64,000 nucleotides of DNA from Candidatus Thiodiazotropha sp. (ex Monitilora ramsayi) (GTDB taxonomy: Bacteria > Pseudomonadota > Gammaproteobacteria > Chromatiales > Chromatiaceae), in contig JAHXIO010000001.1 in the NCBI GenBank assembly GCA_025655595.1, positions 186,001 through 250,000 on the forward strand, written 5' to 3'. Below the pieces are notes generated by a model. It saw nothing but the letters and a program-made list of their open reading frames with translations. It was not told where the DNA came from and searched no databases. Both the position numbers and the translations under genes were made by a program. Shown piece by piece: positions 19,043 through 28,355 of the stretch (positions are counted from its first letter, which is position 1; every line of letters begins with the position of its first letter).

Positions 19043-19507
19043 TCAGTCCGCTTTGTGCAGCAGCTCGCCCGTCTCGTTGTAGACCTCGACCCCCACGTCG
19101 ATGCCTTCGCGGATACTGGCAGTGACTACGCAGAAATCCTCGAACAGTTTCATACAGCGTTCGCGCTTCTTGCTCTCCAGCAGTTCGTCACCGGCAGTGA
19201 TACGGACATCGATTCTGCCCACACGCAGGCGTTTTTTCTCGTTGCGTACCATGGTGCAGGTGGCCTCTGTCTTGACCGTATTTGCAGGGACATCCTCCTT
19301 GGCGAGACAGAACATGAGACTGGCGCTGAGGCAGTTGGCGGCAGCGGCAGTCAGCAGGCGCGAAGCATTGGGTCCGTTGCGTTCACCCAGTGGTGGCGGT
19401 TCGTCCATCAGGATGTCGTCCGCCTTCTTCAAGTCGAACTTTACGCGGAACGCGTAATCCTCTTCTTGTTCCATGTGGATGGTGAATTTGCCGACTTCTT
19501 TCGACAT
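19043..19507 (-). CDS. OsmC family protein
   Basis: A 154-residue member of the OsmC/Ohr family, which includes thiol peroxidases that reduce organic hydroperoxides. The two cysteines expected in the active site appear in AAAANCLSASLMFCL and LFEDFCVVTASI. AGGAG lies 8 bases before the ATG at 19507. The downstream hydrolase is 4 bp away. Whether it is a peroxidase or one of the many OsmC-like proteins of unknown role is open; the extended PNASRLLTAAAANC fits the YhfA/OsmC-like branch more than Ohr. Confidence 0.9.
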   Translation of the reverse strand: MSKEVGKFTIHMEQEEDYAFRVKFDLKKADDILMDEPPPLGERNGPNASRLLTAAAANCLSASLMFCLAKEDVPANTVKTEATCTMVRNEKKRLRVGRIDVRITAGDELLESKKRERCMKLFEDFCVVTASIREGIDVGVEVYNETGELLHKAD

Positions 19508-19600
19508 GCATCTACTCCTCTGTGTGGTTGTTATGTGTCATCGGATATTGTGGTCGATATGAGTCAATCCTCAAACCATAATCGTCAGAGTTCTCGTAGG

Positions 19601-20218
19601 CTATGCGGCTTTTGAGCGGACTGCCTGCCATGCTTTGTGTTGGGCGACCAACGCCAATGCCTTTTGTAACAGGCCCTTACCCGGGCTCGTCCGATGCCAG
19701 GTGGAGGCCCCGGACGGGTGGGGCAGGGGGATGATATCCACGGGATAGTCCGCCAGGCTGACTTGGTGTCGTTGTCCGATAACATCCGTGAGTTTTTTCA
19801 CCGGCAAGAATTGGGCGATGGCCAGTTTTCCCACCGGCAGGATGAGTTGGGGATGCAACAGGTCGATCTCGGCATCGAGCCATTGTCTGCAGTTTTCGAT
19901 CTCATCCCGGCTGGGTACCCGGTCGCCGCCTTTGGGGTTTTTACCGGGAAAACAGCGGCAGACGGCGGCCATGTAGACACGCTGTCGAAAAGCGGTTTCA
20001 TCCAGACCGATGGATTCAAACCAACCAAAGAGTGTTTTACCGGCTGTCCAGGCAAAGGGTTTTCCGGCAGGCCCCTCCTTGTCGCCGGGTGCCTGTCCGA
20101 CTAACAGCAGCGGTGAACTGACGGGGGTTCCAGTGACCACTGGTCCAATCATTTCGTGACAAATCCGGCAGTCCTTCAAACGGTGTTGATGAGAAATGAT
20201 TGCTTGCAGATTGGACAT
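19601..20218 (-). CDS. Uracil-DNA glycosylase family protein (type 4-like, Fe-S)
   Basis: The protein has the UDG superfamily motifs LLLVGQAPGDKEGPAGKPFA and, near the C-terminus, PLPHPSGASTWH. Cysteines are placed like the 4Fe-4S ligands of type 4 enzymes: a C-x2-C at DCRICHEM and later AAVCRCFPGKNP and ENCRQWL. This enzyme class removes uracil from DNA. The ORF track starts at 20248; the ATG at 20218 follows GAGGG at the right distance and gives 205 residues. It is divergent from a small membrane protein gene 68 bp away. The loop between the last two cysteines is somewhat longer than usual. Confidence 0.88.
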   Translation of the reverse strand: MSNLQAIISHQHRLKDCRICHEMIGPVVTGTPVSSPLLLVGQAPGDKEGPAGKPFAWTAGKTLFGWFESIGLDETAFRQRVYMAAVCRCFPGKNPKGGDRVPSRDEIENCRQWLDAEIDLLHPQLILPVGKLAIAQFLPVKKLTDVIGQRHQVSLADYPVDIIPLPHPSGASTWHRTSPGKGLLQKALALVAQHKAWQAVRSKAA

Positions 20219-20286
20219 GGAGCCCTCAAACATTAAAAATGGTGTCAACCACCCAGCCGGAAATGCCGGCGGACCGGAGACGCAGT

Positions 20287-20493
20287 ATGCAGACGATTTT
20301 GGGTTTAGGCATGGGGGCGTTTTTGCTCACGGCCTTCATCTGGTTTCTACCCATTCTACTGATCCTGCGATCGGATAAAACCAATGGAGCGGAGAAACTG
20401 TTCTGGATACTCGCGGTGATCTTTGTCTCCTGGTTCGCCTGGATCTTCTATGCGCTGTTGGCGCCACTGGGCGGGCATAGGGAAATACAATAG
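20287..20493 (+). CDS. Small two-helix membrane protein (PLDc_N or superinfection-immunity-like)
   Basis: The ATG at 20287 is preceded by GGAGACGCAGT and yields 68 residues; the longer ORF from 20200 overlaps the divergent glycosylase gene and is less likely. Two membrane helices are visible (ILGLGMGAFLLTAFIWFLPI and FWILAVIFVSWFAWIFYALL) separated by a short charged loop RSDKTNGAEK. This layout is shared by the PLDc_N domain and by superinfection-immunity-like proteins. No biochemical role can be stated. Confidence 0.65.
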   Translation: MQTILGLGMGAFLLTAFIWFLPILLILRSDKTNGAEKLFWILAVIFVSWFAWIFYALLAPLGGHREIQ

Positions 20494-20573
20494 AAAAATA
20501 GTTTCCGGTTGAGTACCGGGTCAAACTATCGATAAAGGATTTCGAGGCCGCACGTCGGTACCGGGAGGAGAGA

Positions 20574-21569
20574 ATGCAAGCGATAGTTATGAGGGAGACT
20601 GGCGGTCCTGAGGTGTTGGGACTGGAACTGATCTCCGATCCTGAGATTACCTCGCCAACGCAAATCAAGGTCGAAATCAAAGCGGCGGGTGTCAATCCTA
20701 TCGATACCAAGTTGCGCAGCCGGGGGGTATTCCTGCCCGAGGGGCTGCCGGCCATACTGGGGTGTGACGGTGCCGGTGTAGTCGTGGAGGCCGGCAGAGA
20801 GGTCAGCGCTTTACGGGAGGGAGACGAAGTCTGGTTCTGTGACGGCGGGCTGGGAGGTCTTCGTGGTAACTACGCTGAATATGCGGTTATCGAAGAGTCG
20901 GCCTGTTGCAGAAAACCGGCCTCCATCGATTTCGCCCATGCGGCGGCAGCGCCGCTGGTGCTGATTACTGCCTGGGAAGCTTTGTTCGGGCGTGCACACT
21001 TGGTGGAGGGCCAGACGCTCCTGATACACGCGGGCGCCGGTGGCGTCGGTCATGTGGCCATTCAGTTGGCCAAGCAGGTGGGTGCACGGGTATTAACGAC
21101 TGTCAGCAGTCCACAAAAGGCAGAGTTTGTGCGCAGCCTGGGCGCTGACGAGGTGATCAACTATCGCGAGAGCGACTTTGCCCGGGAGGTACTGCGCCTG
21201 ACTGAGGGGGCTGGAGCGGATGTTGTAATCGATACGGTAGGCCCGGAGGTATTCAGGGAGTCGATTGCGGCTACTGCGCACTATGGCGATCTAGTCACGT
21301 TGCTGGATCCCGGGCCAGAGATGGACTGGAAAGAGGCCAGGACAAGGAATCTTCGTGTCGGTTATACCCTGATGCTGACACCGATGCTACGTGATCTGCC
21401 TCAAGCCAGGGCCGATCAGGTCGCTATTCTCAGTAACTGTTCCGAATTTATCGACAGCGGCAGTATCAAGATCAGTCTGTCGGACAGTCTGCCGTTATCG
21501 CAAGCGGCAGCGGCACACCGCCTGATCGAGGGGGGGCACACCCGGGGGAAGATCGTACTCATCCCTTAG
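20574..21569 (+). CDS. Zinc-independent quinone oxidoreductase (MDR family)
   Basis: A 331-residue medium-chain dehydrogenase/reductase of the quinone oxidoreductase branch. It has the N-terminal GroES-like fold (VNPIDTKLRSRG, ILGCDGAGVVVEAG) and the NAD(P)H-binding motif LLIHAGAGGVGHVAIQLAKQ, followed by ADEVINYRESDF. The zinc-ligand cysteines of alcohol dehydrogenases are missing, so it should be zinc-free and reduce quinones or enals with NADPH. GGAGGAGAGA precedes the ATG. The sensor kinase gene starts 25 bp later, so they could be one transcript. Confidence 0.92.
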   Translation: MQAIVMRETGGPEVLGLELISDPEITSPTQIKVEIKAAGVNPIDTKLRSRGVFLPEGLPAILGCDGAGVVVEAGREVSALREGDEVWFCDGGLGGLRGNYAEYAVIEESACCRKPASIDFAHAAAAPLVLITAWEALFGRAHLVEGQTLLIHAGAGGVGHVAIQLAKQVGARVLTTVSSPQKAEFVRSLGADEVINYRESDFAREVLRLTEGAGADVVIDTVGPEVFRESIAATAHYGDLVTLLDPGPEMDWKEARTRNLRVGYTLMLTPMLRDLPQARADQVAILSNCSEFIDSGSIKISLSDSLPLSQAAAAHRLIEGGHTRGKIVLIP

Positions 21570-21594
21570 CCGTGTAACCGGAGCAAGTTGAGGC

Positions 21595-23451
21595 ATGATG
21601 CTGAGACTTCTGCAGACAAGATATTACTGGCTCCTGCCACTGGTCTTCTGGCTGGTGGTTGCCGGTGCGTCCATGCTGTGGAATCTGAACCGACTGGAGC
21701 ATGCCATCAGCGACATCGCCATGGAACGGGGCAGGATCATGTATGAGATGGTCAAACAGACCAAGATCAATCCTGTCCTCATGGCTACCGACGCCACTAT
21801 TTTCAAGAAACAGGCCATCGAGCATATCGGTTATCGCGTAGTCTCCTCGCTACCGAAGAACCATGAGAACCAGGCGGATGCTTGGGAGAACAAAGTACTC
21901 GACGGCTTTGCCGATCCATCCGATTTTGCATTCGCGAAGACCGTCCACAACGGTGAAGCGGTGTTTCGCTACATCGGTCCTGTGTTTGTGGATGAGGTTT
22001 GTCTCTCCTGTCATGGCGGAGAGGGTGTCAAAGTGGGTGATCTGCGCGGCGGTATCAGTGTGTTGGTAAAGAGCGGGCCTATCTACGATTCCCAACAAGA
22101 TGCCCGCATGATGATGATCTTCATGCATCTGGCAGGTTTTTTGGTGCTGTCTCTGACTTCGATATTTTTTATGGGTCAGTTACGCACCCAATGGCTGGAA
22201 CTGACGGAGACCCGTGACGAGCTGATGGATAAGGAGAAATTTCTCTCCGATGTCACCAATGCCATGGGTGAAGGCTTTCTGGTGCTCGATATAGAGGGAG
22301 GGGTGACCTACGCCAACCCGGAAAGTGAGCGGCTGCTCGGTTGGCGTGCGGATGAAATGGTGGGAGTAAAATTGATCGATCTGGTCTGTCATGAGAAGAC
22401 GTTGGATTACAATCAGCACCCTATCATGCAGTCACTGCAGGATGGGACCGCGAGACGGGAGGATGACCATATATTCCTGCATAAGGATGGACGTAAAATC
22501 CCTGTCGCTTTCTCAGTCTCCCCGATGTACGAAGGAGAAGCATTGCATGGTGTAGTGATCAACTTTGATGATATCTCCGAGCGTAAAGAGCATGAAGCGG
22601 AGAAGAGTCGTCTGGAACGGGAATTGAATCAGACCCATAAAATGGAAGCGGTCGGTCAACTGGCTGGCGGTATTGCCCATGAGATCAATACGCCGATTCA
22701 ATATGTCGGGGACAATCTGCGATTCATCAAAGATGCCTATGAAGATATCCAGCGTTTATTGGCAGCTTATGCGGATTTACAGGAGCTGGCGGCACAAAAT
22801 AGCGCACTGAGGGAAAAGAGCGATCAAGTGAAGGATGCTCTTGAGGAGGCGGATCTGGACTATCTGGACGAAGAGGTGCCGAAGGCGCTGGAACAGTCGA
22901 TTACCGGTACCGAACAGGTTGCACGTATCGTGCTCGCGATGAAAGAGTTTGCCCATCCAGGCACCAAGAGTCTGGCCCTGGAAGATATCAACCGGCTCAT
23001 CAACAATGCAGTGGCGGTGAGTAAAAACGAGTGGAAATATACTGCAGATACGAGTTTGAAACTGGATCCGGATCTACCTCAGGTTGAATGTCTGGGAGGT
23101 GAGCTTTCCCAGGTGTTGTTAAACCTCATTGTCAATGCCGCTCATGCCATTAAATCGGCAGAATATGAGAGCAAAGGCTTAATCACTATCTCCAGCCACC
23201 AGGTTGATGAGTATGTAGAGGTTCGTGTGGCGGATAACGGCACCGGTATTCCTGTCGCTATACGTGATTCTATTTTCAATCCCTTCTTTACCACCAAGGA
23301 TGTGGGCAAAGGCACCGGTCAGGGATTGGCCATCGCGCAAGATATCGTGGCGGTTAAGCATCAAGGGGAGCTCTTTTTTGAAACCGAAGAGGGGGTTGGC
23401 ACCACATTTATTATCCGTTTACCGCTCAATCGGTCAGAGTCAGTATCCTAG
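21595..23451 (+). CDS. Sensor histidine kinase with heme-binding DUF3365 (Tll0287-like) sensor and PAS domain
   Basis: A 618-residue membrane kinase. After the first membrane helix (about 11-29) comes a periplasmic Tll0287-like sensor that contains CLSCHGG at about residues 136-142, a canonical c-type heme attachment site. A second helix (about 175-197) leads to a PAS domain ([20 protein letters not shown]), then a phospho-acceptor segment [20 protein letters not shown] and an ATPase domain with [19 protein letters not shown] and [13 protein letters not shown]. The predicted role is redox, NO or O2 sensing through heme and autophosphorylation. The next two genes, on the opposite strand, carry receiver domains and are possible partners. 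Confidence 0.92.
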   Translation: MMLRLLQTRYYWLLPLVFWLVVAGASMLWNLNRLEHAISDIAMERGRIMYEMVKQTKINPVLMATDATIFKKQAIEHIGYRVVSSLPKNHENQADAWENKVLDGFADPSDFAFAKTVHNGEAVFRYIGPVFVDEVCLSCHGGEGVKVGDLRGGISVLVKSGPIYDSQQDARMMMIFMHLAGFLVLSLTSIFFMGQLRTQWLELTETRDELMDKEKFLSDVTNAMGEGFLVLDIEGGVTYANPESERLLGWRADEMVGVKLIDLVCHEKTLDYNQHPIMQSLQDGTARREDDHIFLHKDGRKIPVAFSVSPMYEGEALHGVVINFDDISERKEHEAEKSRLERELNQTHKMEAVGQLAGGIAHEINTPIQYVGDNLRFIKDAYEDIQRLLAAYADLQELAAQNSALREKSDQVKDALEEADLDYLDEEVPKALEQSITGTEQVARIVLAMKEFAHPGTKSLALEDINRLINNAVAVSKNEWKYTADTSLKLDPDLPQVECLGGELSQVLLNLIVNAAHAIKSAEYESKGLITISSHQVDEYVEVRVADNGTGIPVAIRDSIFNPFFTTKDVGKGTGQGLAIAQDIVAVKHQGELFFETEEGVGTTFIIRLPLNRSESVS

Positions 23452-23560
23452 CCCAAACTTGACTGGAACGGATCGTTGAAGCGCAAGACCGACAGTAAGG
23501 ATTTGATGTGATTAAGTCTGTTCCCGGCTGCCGGTATGAGGTGAACCGGCGCTGGATCGG

Positions 23561-24712
23561 TTACATTTGAGTGATGCGAAAGACCCTGATTTTGCCGTTG
23601 ACGACACCGCTCTCTTCGGCTGCCAGTAGCCTGAACAGAACCGCCTGACTCAACACCTGTCCTTTGGCGATCAAGAGTACACCGCTCTCCGTCGAAACCG
23701 GCTGATCGAGGATAAGTCCCGGCTCCAATTCGGCAATCGCCAGATTCAGTACCTCGAGTTTCTGGTTCTTCGAGCCGATGGCGAGGGTCTCTACCAGAAC
23801 GGGATCGTAAAGCTCGGGATTCTCCTTGAGGGATTCGATCGCAGCAGTTTCGTCCTTTCCCTGAGTGACCAGCTGATCATAAGCATTTGCAACTTTGAGA
23901 ATCTGACCACCCAGTGTCGCTTTCTGTGAATTGTCGAGCTTACCCTGAAAATCGAGTCGGCCGATGCTGTCGTGTTGCTTTTCCACCATCTCCGAGACGA
24001 TTTCGAGTCTTGGGATATGCTTCAGGAGTCGTGCCCCTACCGCCGGATGACTCCTAAAAAGCTGCCGCTCGCTACTACTCAATTTTTCCCCGCTGCCCAG
24101 CTTGCCAATCAATTCCTGGGGTAGGCTGATGAAGCCGATGTGGCAGAGCATGGCCGCCAGGTCATAGTGCCAGCCGTCCTCCAGTGAGAGTGATTGCACG
24201 ATTGTGTGGACATGCCGCTTGATCCTTGTCGATTGGCTGAAGGCTGTCGGGTTCACCATACTGAGAAGATCGGCCAGTAGATCCACCGCGCCCTTGAGCG
24301 TTTTATTGAGCAGGATCTTTTCGGCTGATTGCAAGCGGTACTGCTGGATACTGTCGATGATGACTTGATAGAGCTGCTCGGTCTCCACCGGCTTGTTGAG
24401 GAAACGAAAGATATTGCCGTCGTTGACGGCATCGATGGCCACATCCAGGTTGGCGTTGCCCGTTAGCATGATGCGTATGGTATTCGGTGAGATGCTCCTT
24501 ACCCTGGAGAGAAATTCGATACCGTTCATATTGGGCATCTGCATATCGGAGATGACCACGGCGAATGGTCCACCGTCTCGAACCGCCTGTACGCCGTCCG
24601 CGCCGCTTGTGGCAGTTTCCAGAGTCAGGCGTTTGCGGAATTGCCGCCGAAATGAGTCGAGCAGGTTCCTGTCATCATCGACCATCAAGACCTTTTCGGA
24701 AGGTTTATCCAT
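23561..24712 (-). CDS. Response regulator with degenerate HD/HD-GYP-like output
   Basis: Residues 1-125 are an intact receiver (VLMVDDDRNLL; phospho-acceptor in VVISDMQMPNMNG; FLNKPVETEQLYQ). The following domain aligns with HD-GYP proteins, but the metal-binding pair is altered: the position of the canonical HDIGK reads AMLCHIGFISLP, and the later HDGSGYP-like region reads HDSIGRLDFQG. Such proteins are likely not phosphodiesterases but may bind partners. It overlaps the upstream REC-HDOD gene by 8 bp, so the two are co-expressed. Length is 383 residues. Confidence 0.88.
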   Translation of the reverse strand: MDKPSEKVLMVDDDRNLLDSFRRQFRKRLTLETATSGADGVQAVRDGGPFAVVISDMQMPNMNGIEFLSRVRSISPNTIRIMLTGNANLDVAIDAVNDGNIFRFLNKPVETEQLYQVIIDSIQQYRLQSAEKILLNKTLKGAVDLLADLLSMVNPTAFSQSTRIKRHVHTIVQSLSLEDGWHYDLAAMLCHIGFISLPQELIGKLGSGEKLSSSERQLFRSHPAVGARLLKHIPRLEIVSEMVEKQHDSIGRLDFQGKLDNSQKATLGGQILKVANAYDQLVTQGKDETAAIESLKENPELYDPVLVETLAIGSKNQKLEVLNLAIAELEPGLILDQPVSTESGVLLIAKGQVLSQAVLFRLLAAEESGVVNGKIRVFRITQM

Positions 24713-25907
24713 CGACTATCTCCGTGGCGAATGCATGCCACTGGGTGAACGCTTCGTGGGTTAGCAACGATTGTAGATGGTCCGTGTCGTAATGTACCTT
24801 TTCGGCATCACTGCCCAACGCGTGGAGCAGGAGGTTGGCCGCATAAACAATCAGGCAGACGGTACTCCGAGAAGACTGGCGCTCGGGTGAATGATGCAGG
24901 GCGACCGCTTCCACTGCTGAGAAAGGCAGACCCCAAAGACCCATCAGATAGGCACCCAGGGTTGCATGGGAACACCAGATGGATTCGGACTCTACCAGAT
25001 AGAGGGGCACTCCCTGTCGTCTGGACTGGCGGATAATGCGTCGGTATTCATTGCTGTCACAGGTCGCGAGCACCACTTTTCCCAAGTCGTGCAGCATGCC
25101 GGCAAGCATAGGGATCTCACATTCCTGAGGACTCATTCCCGTTGCCTGTGCGAGACGCTTCGAGAGTGTCGCGACGGCAATACTGTGCTGCCAGAGTGTG
25201 TCCAGCTCGAACTCCTCCATCAGGCTCTCATCGAGTTGTGCGAAGATGCCTGCGGTCAAGGCAAGATTGGTCACTGTTTCCGTGCCCAGCAGAGAGACCG
25301 CATGTTCCGGTGATGCGATCTGCTGAGGAAGACCGAAAAAGGCGGAGTTGACCATCTGTAGTATCTTGGCAGACATGCCGATGTCCTGGGCGACGATCAT
25401 TCCGATATCTTTCACCGTGGCAGATTCTGACTGGAGCGCAGTGATCAGCCGTTGATAGGTCTGGGGCAGGCTGGGGAGCTTATCCAGGCTGTTGACCAGC
25501 GCTTCCATGGCCGGGTTGCCAATAGATTCCCTCAGTCGACTGACCCGTTTCAATGTCGCAACCAGGTCGTCTTTACTGCAAGGTTTTGCTATGAACTGGT
25601 GGGCATACTGCACCGTCTCCTGCGCAGGGGTGCGTAGCGCTTGTCCGGAGAAGAGGAGGCGGGTGGTGCGGGGGAAGCGTTGATGTATTTGCTTGAGCAG
25701 CTCGCTACCGCTGCTGCCTGTTAGCTGGGTTTCACAAACGACGATGTCCACCTCGAGTTGTGTCATGATCTCCATCGCCGAGACGGCGTCTTCGGCGAAG
25801 TACATGATCCATTCTTTGCGGTAATCGCGCAGATTGCGCTTTAGTGACTGCAGTTGATTGCTGTCACTGTCGACGAAGAGGATGACACTGCTATTTTGGT
25901 GTTGCAT
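24705..25907 (-). CDS. REC-HDOD signalling protein with Glu at the phospho-acceptor site
   Basis: A 400-residue protein with an N-terminal receiver-like domain and a C-terminal HDOD domain (LPSLPQTYQRLITALQSES ... SVSLLGTETVTNLALTAGIF region, and LAGMLHDLGKVVLATC). HDOD proteins couple to signal transduction, often with c-di-GMP or chemotaxis partners. In the receiver the usual phospho-acceptor Asp seems replaced by Glu: DIVVCETQLTGSSG where DIVVSDMRMPGMDG is expected. This would mimic constitutive phosphorylation. It is translationally coupled (8-bp overlap) with the downstream REC-HD gene. It heads its transcript from the intergenic region at 25908-26140. Confidence 0.88.
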   Translation of the reverse strand: MQHQNSSVILFVDSDSNQLQSLKRNLRDYRKEWIMYFAEDAVSAMEIMTQLEVDIVVCETQLTGSSGSELLKQIHQRFPRTTRLLFSGQALRTPAQETVQYAHQFIAKPCSKDDLVATLKRVSRLRESIGNPAMEALVNSLDKLPSLPQTYQRLITALQSESATVKDIGMIVAQDIGMSAKILQMVNSAFFGLPQQIASPEHAVSLLGTETVTNLALTAGIFAQLDESLMEEFELDTLWQHSIAVATLSKRLAQATGMSPQECEIPMLAGMLHDLGKVVLATCDSNEYRRIIRQSRRQGVPLYLVESESIWCSHATLGAYLMGLWGLPFSAVEAVALHHSPERQSSRSTVCLIVYAANLLLHALGSDAEKVHYDTDHLQSLLTHEAFTQWHAFATEIVDG

Positions 25908-26140
25908 GTTTCAACTGCGCCTGACTTTGTCTGGTTTCTGGCGCAGCTCCTTGATATTTCGCCGGCGTTTACCGGATGTTTCCTACATGCCTGTGCTGAA
26001 GCGACAGACGTAATCGCTTCAGCGTATCGTTTTCAATACTATATTGCTATATCGGTATGACAGCAGATAATCTTGAGCTTCAAGCAGGTTTTATTTGGGG
26101 TTTTTCCTGGTATCGGTTTTATTTCAGGTAGAAGTTGTTT

Positions 26141-26587
26141 TTACTTATCCCGACTCACTAGCAAAACTACACCCTGGACACCCGTGACTCTTACTTGGGT
26201 GCCAGCAGGACAATCCTCGCCGTTGATCTTCCAGGTGCTGTCGTCGACACGGATTTTGCCTTCGCCATTGACGATAGGTTCGTGCAGTGTGAATGTGCGG
26301 TCAAGATACTGCTCACCCCGCCGGTTGAGATGGGGTTGATCGGTTTCAATCGGCCGGCGCTGGAGAAATGCACGTACGGCAACAATGGTGGCCACACTGA
26401 GCAAGGCGAACAGTAGGATCTGTACCTGCCAACCGAGATCAGGGAATACCAGCAGCATCAGTCCGACCGCTCCCGCGGCGAGACCCAGCCAGAGCAGAAA
26501 AGCACCGGGAGAGAAAACCTCAAGGATCATCAGCAGCACCGCCAGGATCAACCAGTGCCAGTAATCGAGCTGGGAGAGCCACTGCAT
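26141..26587 (-). CDS. NfeD-like membrane protein
   Basis: A 148-residue protein with three or four N-terminal membrane helices (WHWLILAVLLMILEVFSPGA; LGLAAGAVGLMLLVFPDLGW; ILLFALLSVATIVAVRAF) and a C-terminal OB-fold NfeD domain (GEGKIRVDDSTWKINGEDCP, GTQVRVTGVQGVVLLV). NfeD proteins pair with SPFH/stomatin proteins in bacterial membrane microdomains. Here its ATG overlaps the stop codon of qmcA (ATGA), the usual two-gene arrangement. Confidence 0.93.
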   Translation of the reverse strand: MQWLSQLDYWHWLILAVLLMILEVFSPGAFLLWLGLAAGAVGLMLLVFPDLGWQVQILLFALLSVATIVAVRAFLQRRPIETDQPHLNRRGEQYLDRTFTLHEPIVNGEGKIRVDDSTWKINGEDCPAGTQVRVTGVQGVVLLVSRDK

Positions 26588-27513
26588 CAGCCTGCTCCTC
26601 CCGTCCCTTTCTTATCCAGGGCCTGCTTTGCGATCTCACCGATTCCTGCGATGGATCCAATCAGGCTCGAAGCCTCCAATGGCATCATGATGATTTTTTG
26701 GTTTTCGGCGGCAGCAATCTGCTGCAGGGCGTCGGTGTATTTCTGTGCCACGAAGTAGTTGATGGCATTCACATCGCCCTTGGCGATCGCCTCTGAAACC
26801 ACTGTGGTCGCTTTGCCTTCCGCCTCCGCCAGGCGCTCACGGGCCTCGGCTTCCCGGAATGCGGCTTCCTTTTCACCTTCCGCCTCCAGGATGGCAGCCT
26901 GCTTTTCGCCCTCGGCTTTAAGGATGGCGGATTGACGCAGGCCCTCCGCCTCCAGAATGGCGGCGCGTTTTTCCCGTTCAGCCTTCATCTGCCTTGCCAT
27001 GGCGTCGACCAGGTCTCGTGGGGGTGAGATGTCCTTGATTTCGATACGGGTCACTTTGACCCCCCAGGGCGTGGTGGCATCATCCACAACGGTCAACAGT
27101 TGGGTGTTTATGGTATCGCGCTGAGAGAGCAGTTGGTCCAGATCCATGGAACCCATCACTGTTCGGATATTGGTCATGGTCAGGTTGAGGATGGCGCTGT
27201 AGAGGTTGTTCACTTCATAGGCGGCCTGGGAGGCGTCCAGGACCTGAAAGAAGATTACTCCATCCACTGTCACCATGGCGTTGTCCCTGGTGATGACCTC
27301 CTGGGACGGCACGTCGAGCACTTGCTCCATCATATTCATCTTTTTACCGATCTGATCGATGACCGGGACGATGAGATTAAGTCCCGGGCGTAGCGTTTTG
27401 GTGTAACGCCCAAAACGCTCGACTGTGTACTCGTTTCCCTGGGGTATACGTTTAGCGCCGAGTACGACAAGAACGACAGCAAAGGCCAGGACGGCAAGCA
27501 CGAAAATATCCAT
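26587..27513 (-). CDS. qmcA: SPFH/stomatin-like membrane protein QmcA
   Basis: A stomatin-family protein with one N-terminal membrane helix ([20 protein letters not shown]), an SPFH domain beginning VPQGxx-like [20 protein letters not shown], and a coiled-coil rich in Ala, Glu and Gln ([20 protein letters not shown]), which drives oligomer assembly. It forms membrane scaffolds that influence protease and quality-control functions. The track start at 27522 lies directly against AGAGG; the ATG at 27513 has proper spacing and is preferred, giving 308 residues. It overlaps nfeD by one base. Confidence 0.94.
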   Translation of the reverse strand: MDIFVLAVLAFAVVLVVLGAKRIPQGNEYTVERFGRYTKTLRPGLNLIVPVIDQIGKKMNMMEQVLDVPSQEVITRDNAMVTVDGVIFFQVLDASQAAYEVNNLYSAILNLTMTNIRTVMGSMDLDQLLSQRDTINTQLLTVVDDATTPWGVKVTRIEIKDISPPRDLVDAMARQMKAEREKRAAILEAEGLRQSAILKAEGEKQAAILEAEGEKEAAFREAEARERLAEAEGKATTVVSEAIAKGDVNAINYFVAQKYTDALQQIAAAENQKIIMMPLEASSLIGSIAGIGEIAKQALDKKGTGGAG

Positions 27514-27620
27514 ATGATTCATCCTCTGATCGGGTTGTTATGGTGCAAAGATGCTTGATCCTTTGTCCGATTGCAATCTACTGCGTTGGTGGTCTGGCGG
27601 CTTCATGCCAAAATAGCCAG

Positions 27621-28355
27621 ATGAAGTCATATGAAAAACCCCCAAAATCGTTACTGCGAAAAGTCGGCCGGGCTATTGCCGATTTCGATATGATCCGGGA
27701 GGGTGACCGCATCCTCCTCGGTGTCTCCGGTGGTAAGGATTCGCTCTCCCTGTTGCAGATTCTTTGCCACCTGAAGACCTATGCGCCGGTTCGTTTCGAT
27801 TTGGGCGTGATCACCGTCGATCCTGAGGTTGAGGGCTTCGATCCCGCGCCTCTCAAGGCTTACTACGATGAGTTGGGCGTGCCCTGGCAGTATGCTGAGC
27901 AGCCGATTATGGAGGAGGCGGCCAGGAATATGGATGGCGACTCATTCTGTGCCTATTGTGCAAGGATGAAGCGGGGCATCATGTATAGCGCCTGTCGAAG
28001 AGAGGGCTACAATGTATTGGCATTGGGCCAGCATCTGGACGATCTTGCGGAGAGTTTGATGATGTCCCTGTTCCATGGCGGGCAGCTTCGCACCATGAAG
28101 GCGCACTACCTCAATGATGCAGGCGACATTCGCATCATTCGTCCGCTGGTCTATTGTCGTGAAACCCAGACGGGGGCATTTGCCGTTGAAGCGGGCTTGC
28201 CGGTCATCCCCGACAGCTGTCCCGCCTGTTTCACCGCGCCTACCCAGCGTGCTTATATGAAAGCGCTTCTGGCGACGGAGGAGCGAAAAAACAGCCATCT
28301 GTTCGCCAATATGCTGCATGCAATGAAACCTTTGATGGATGAAACGCCACCATGA
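27621..28355 (+). CDS. TtcA-like tRNA-thiolation ATPase
   Basis: An N-type ATP-pyrophosphatase of the TtcA/TilS/CTU group. The PP-loop is LLGVSGGKDSLSLLQ. TtcA enzymes make 2-thiocytidine at position 32 of some tRNAs and hold a 4Fe-4S cluster with three Cys ligands; here a C-x2-C is in DSFCAYCARMKRG and a second one in DSCPACFTAPTQR, where E. coli TtcA has a single Cys. At 244 residues from the ATG at 27621 it is shorter than classical TtcA (about 310). It may be a TtcA paralogue rather than the main enzyme. It overlaps the CBS-domain gene by 4 bp. Confidence 0.85.
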   Translation: MKSYEKPPKSLLRKVGRAIADFDMIREGDRILLGVSGGKDSLSLLQILCHLKTYAPVRFDLGVITVDPEVEGFDPAPLKAYYDELGVPWQYAEQPIMEEAARNMDGDSFCAYCARMKRGIMYSACRREGYNVLALGQHLDDLAESLMMSLFHGGQLRTMKAHYLNDAGDIRIIRPLVYCRETQTGAFAVEAGLPVIPDSCPACFTAPTQRAYMKALLATEERKNSHLFANMLHAMKPLMDETPP

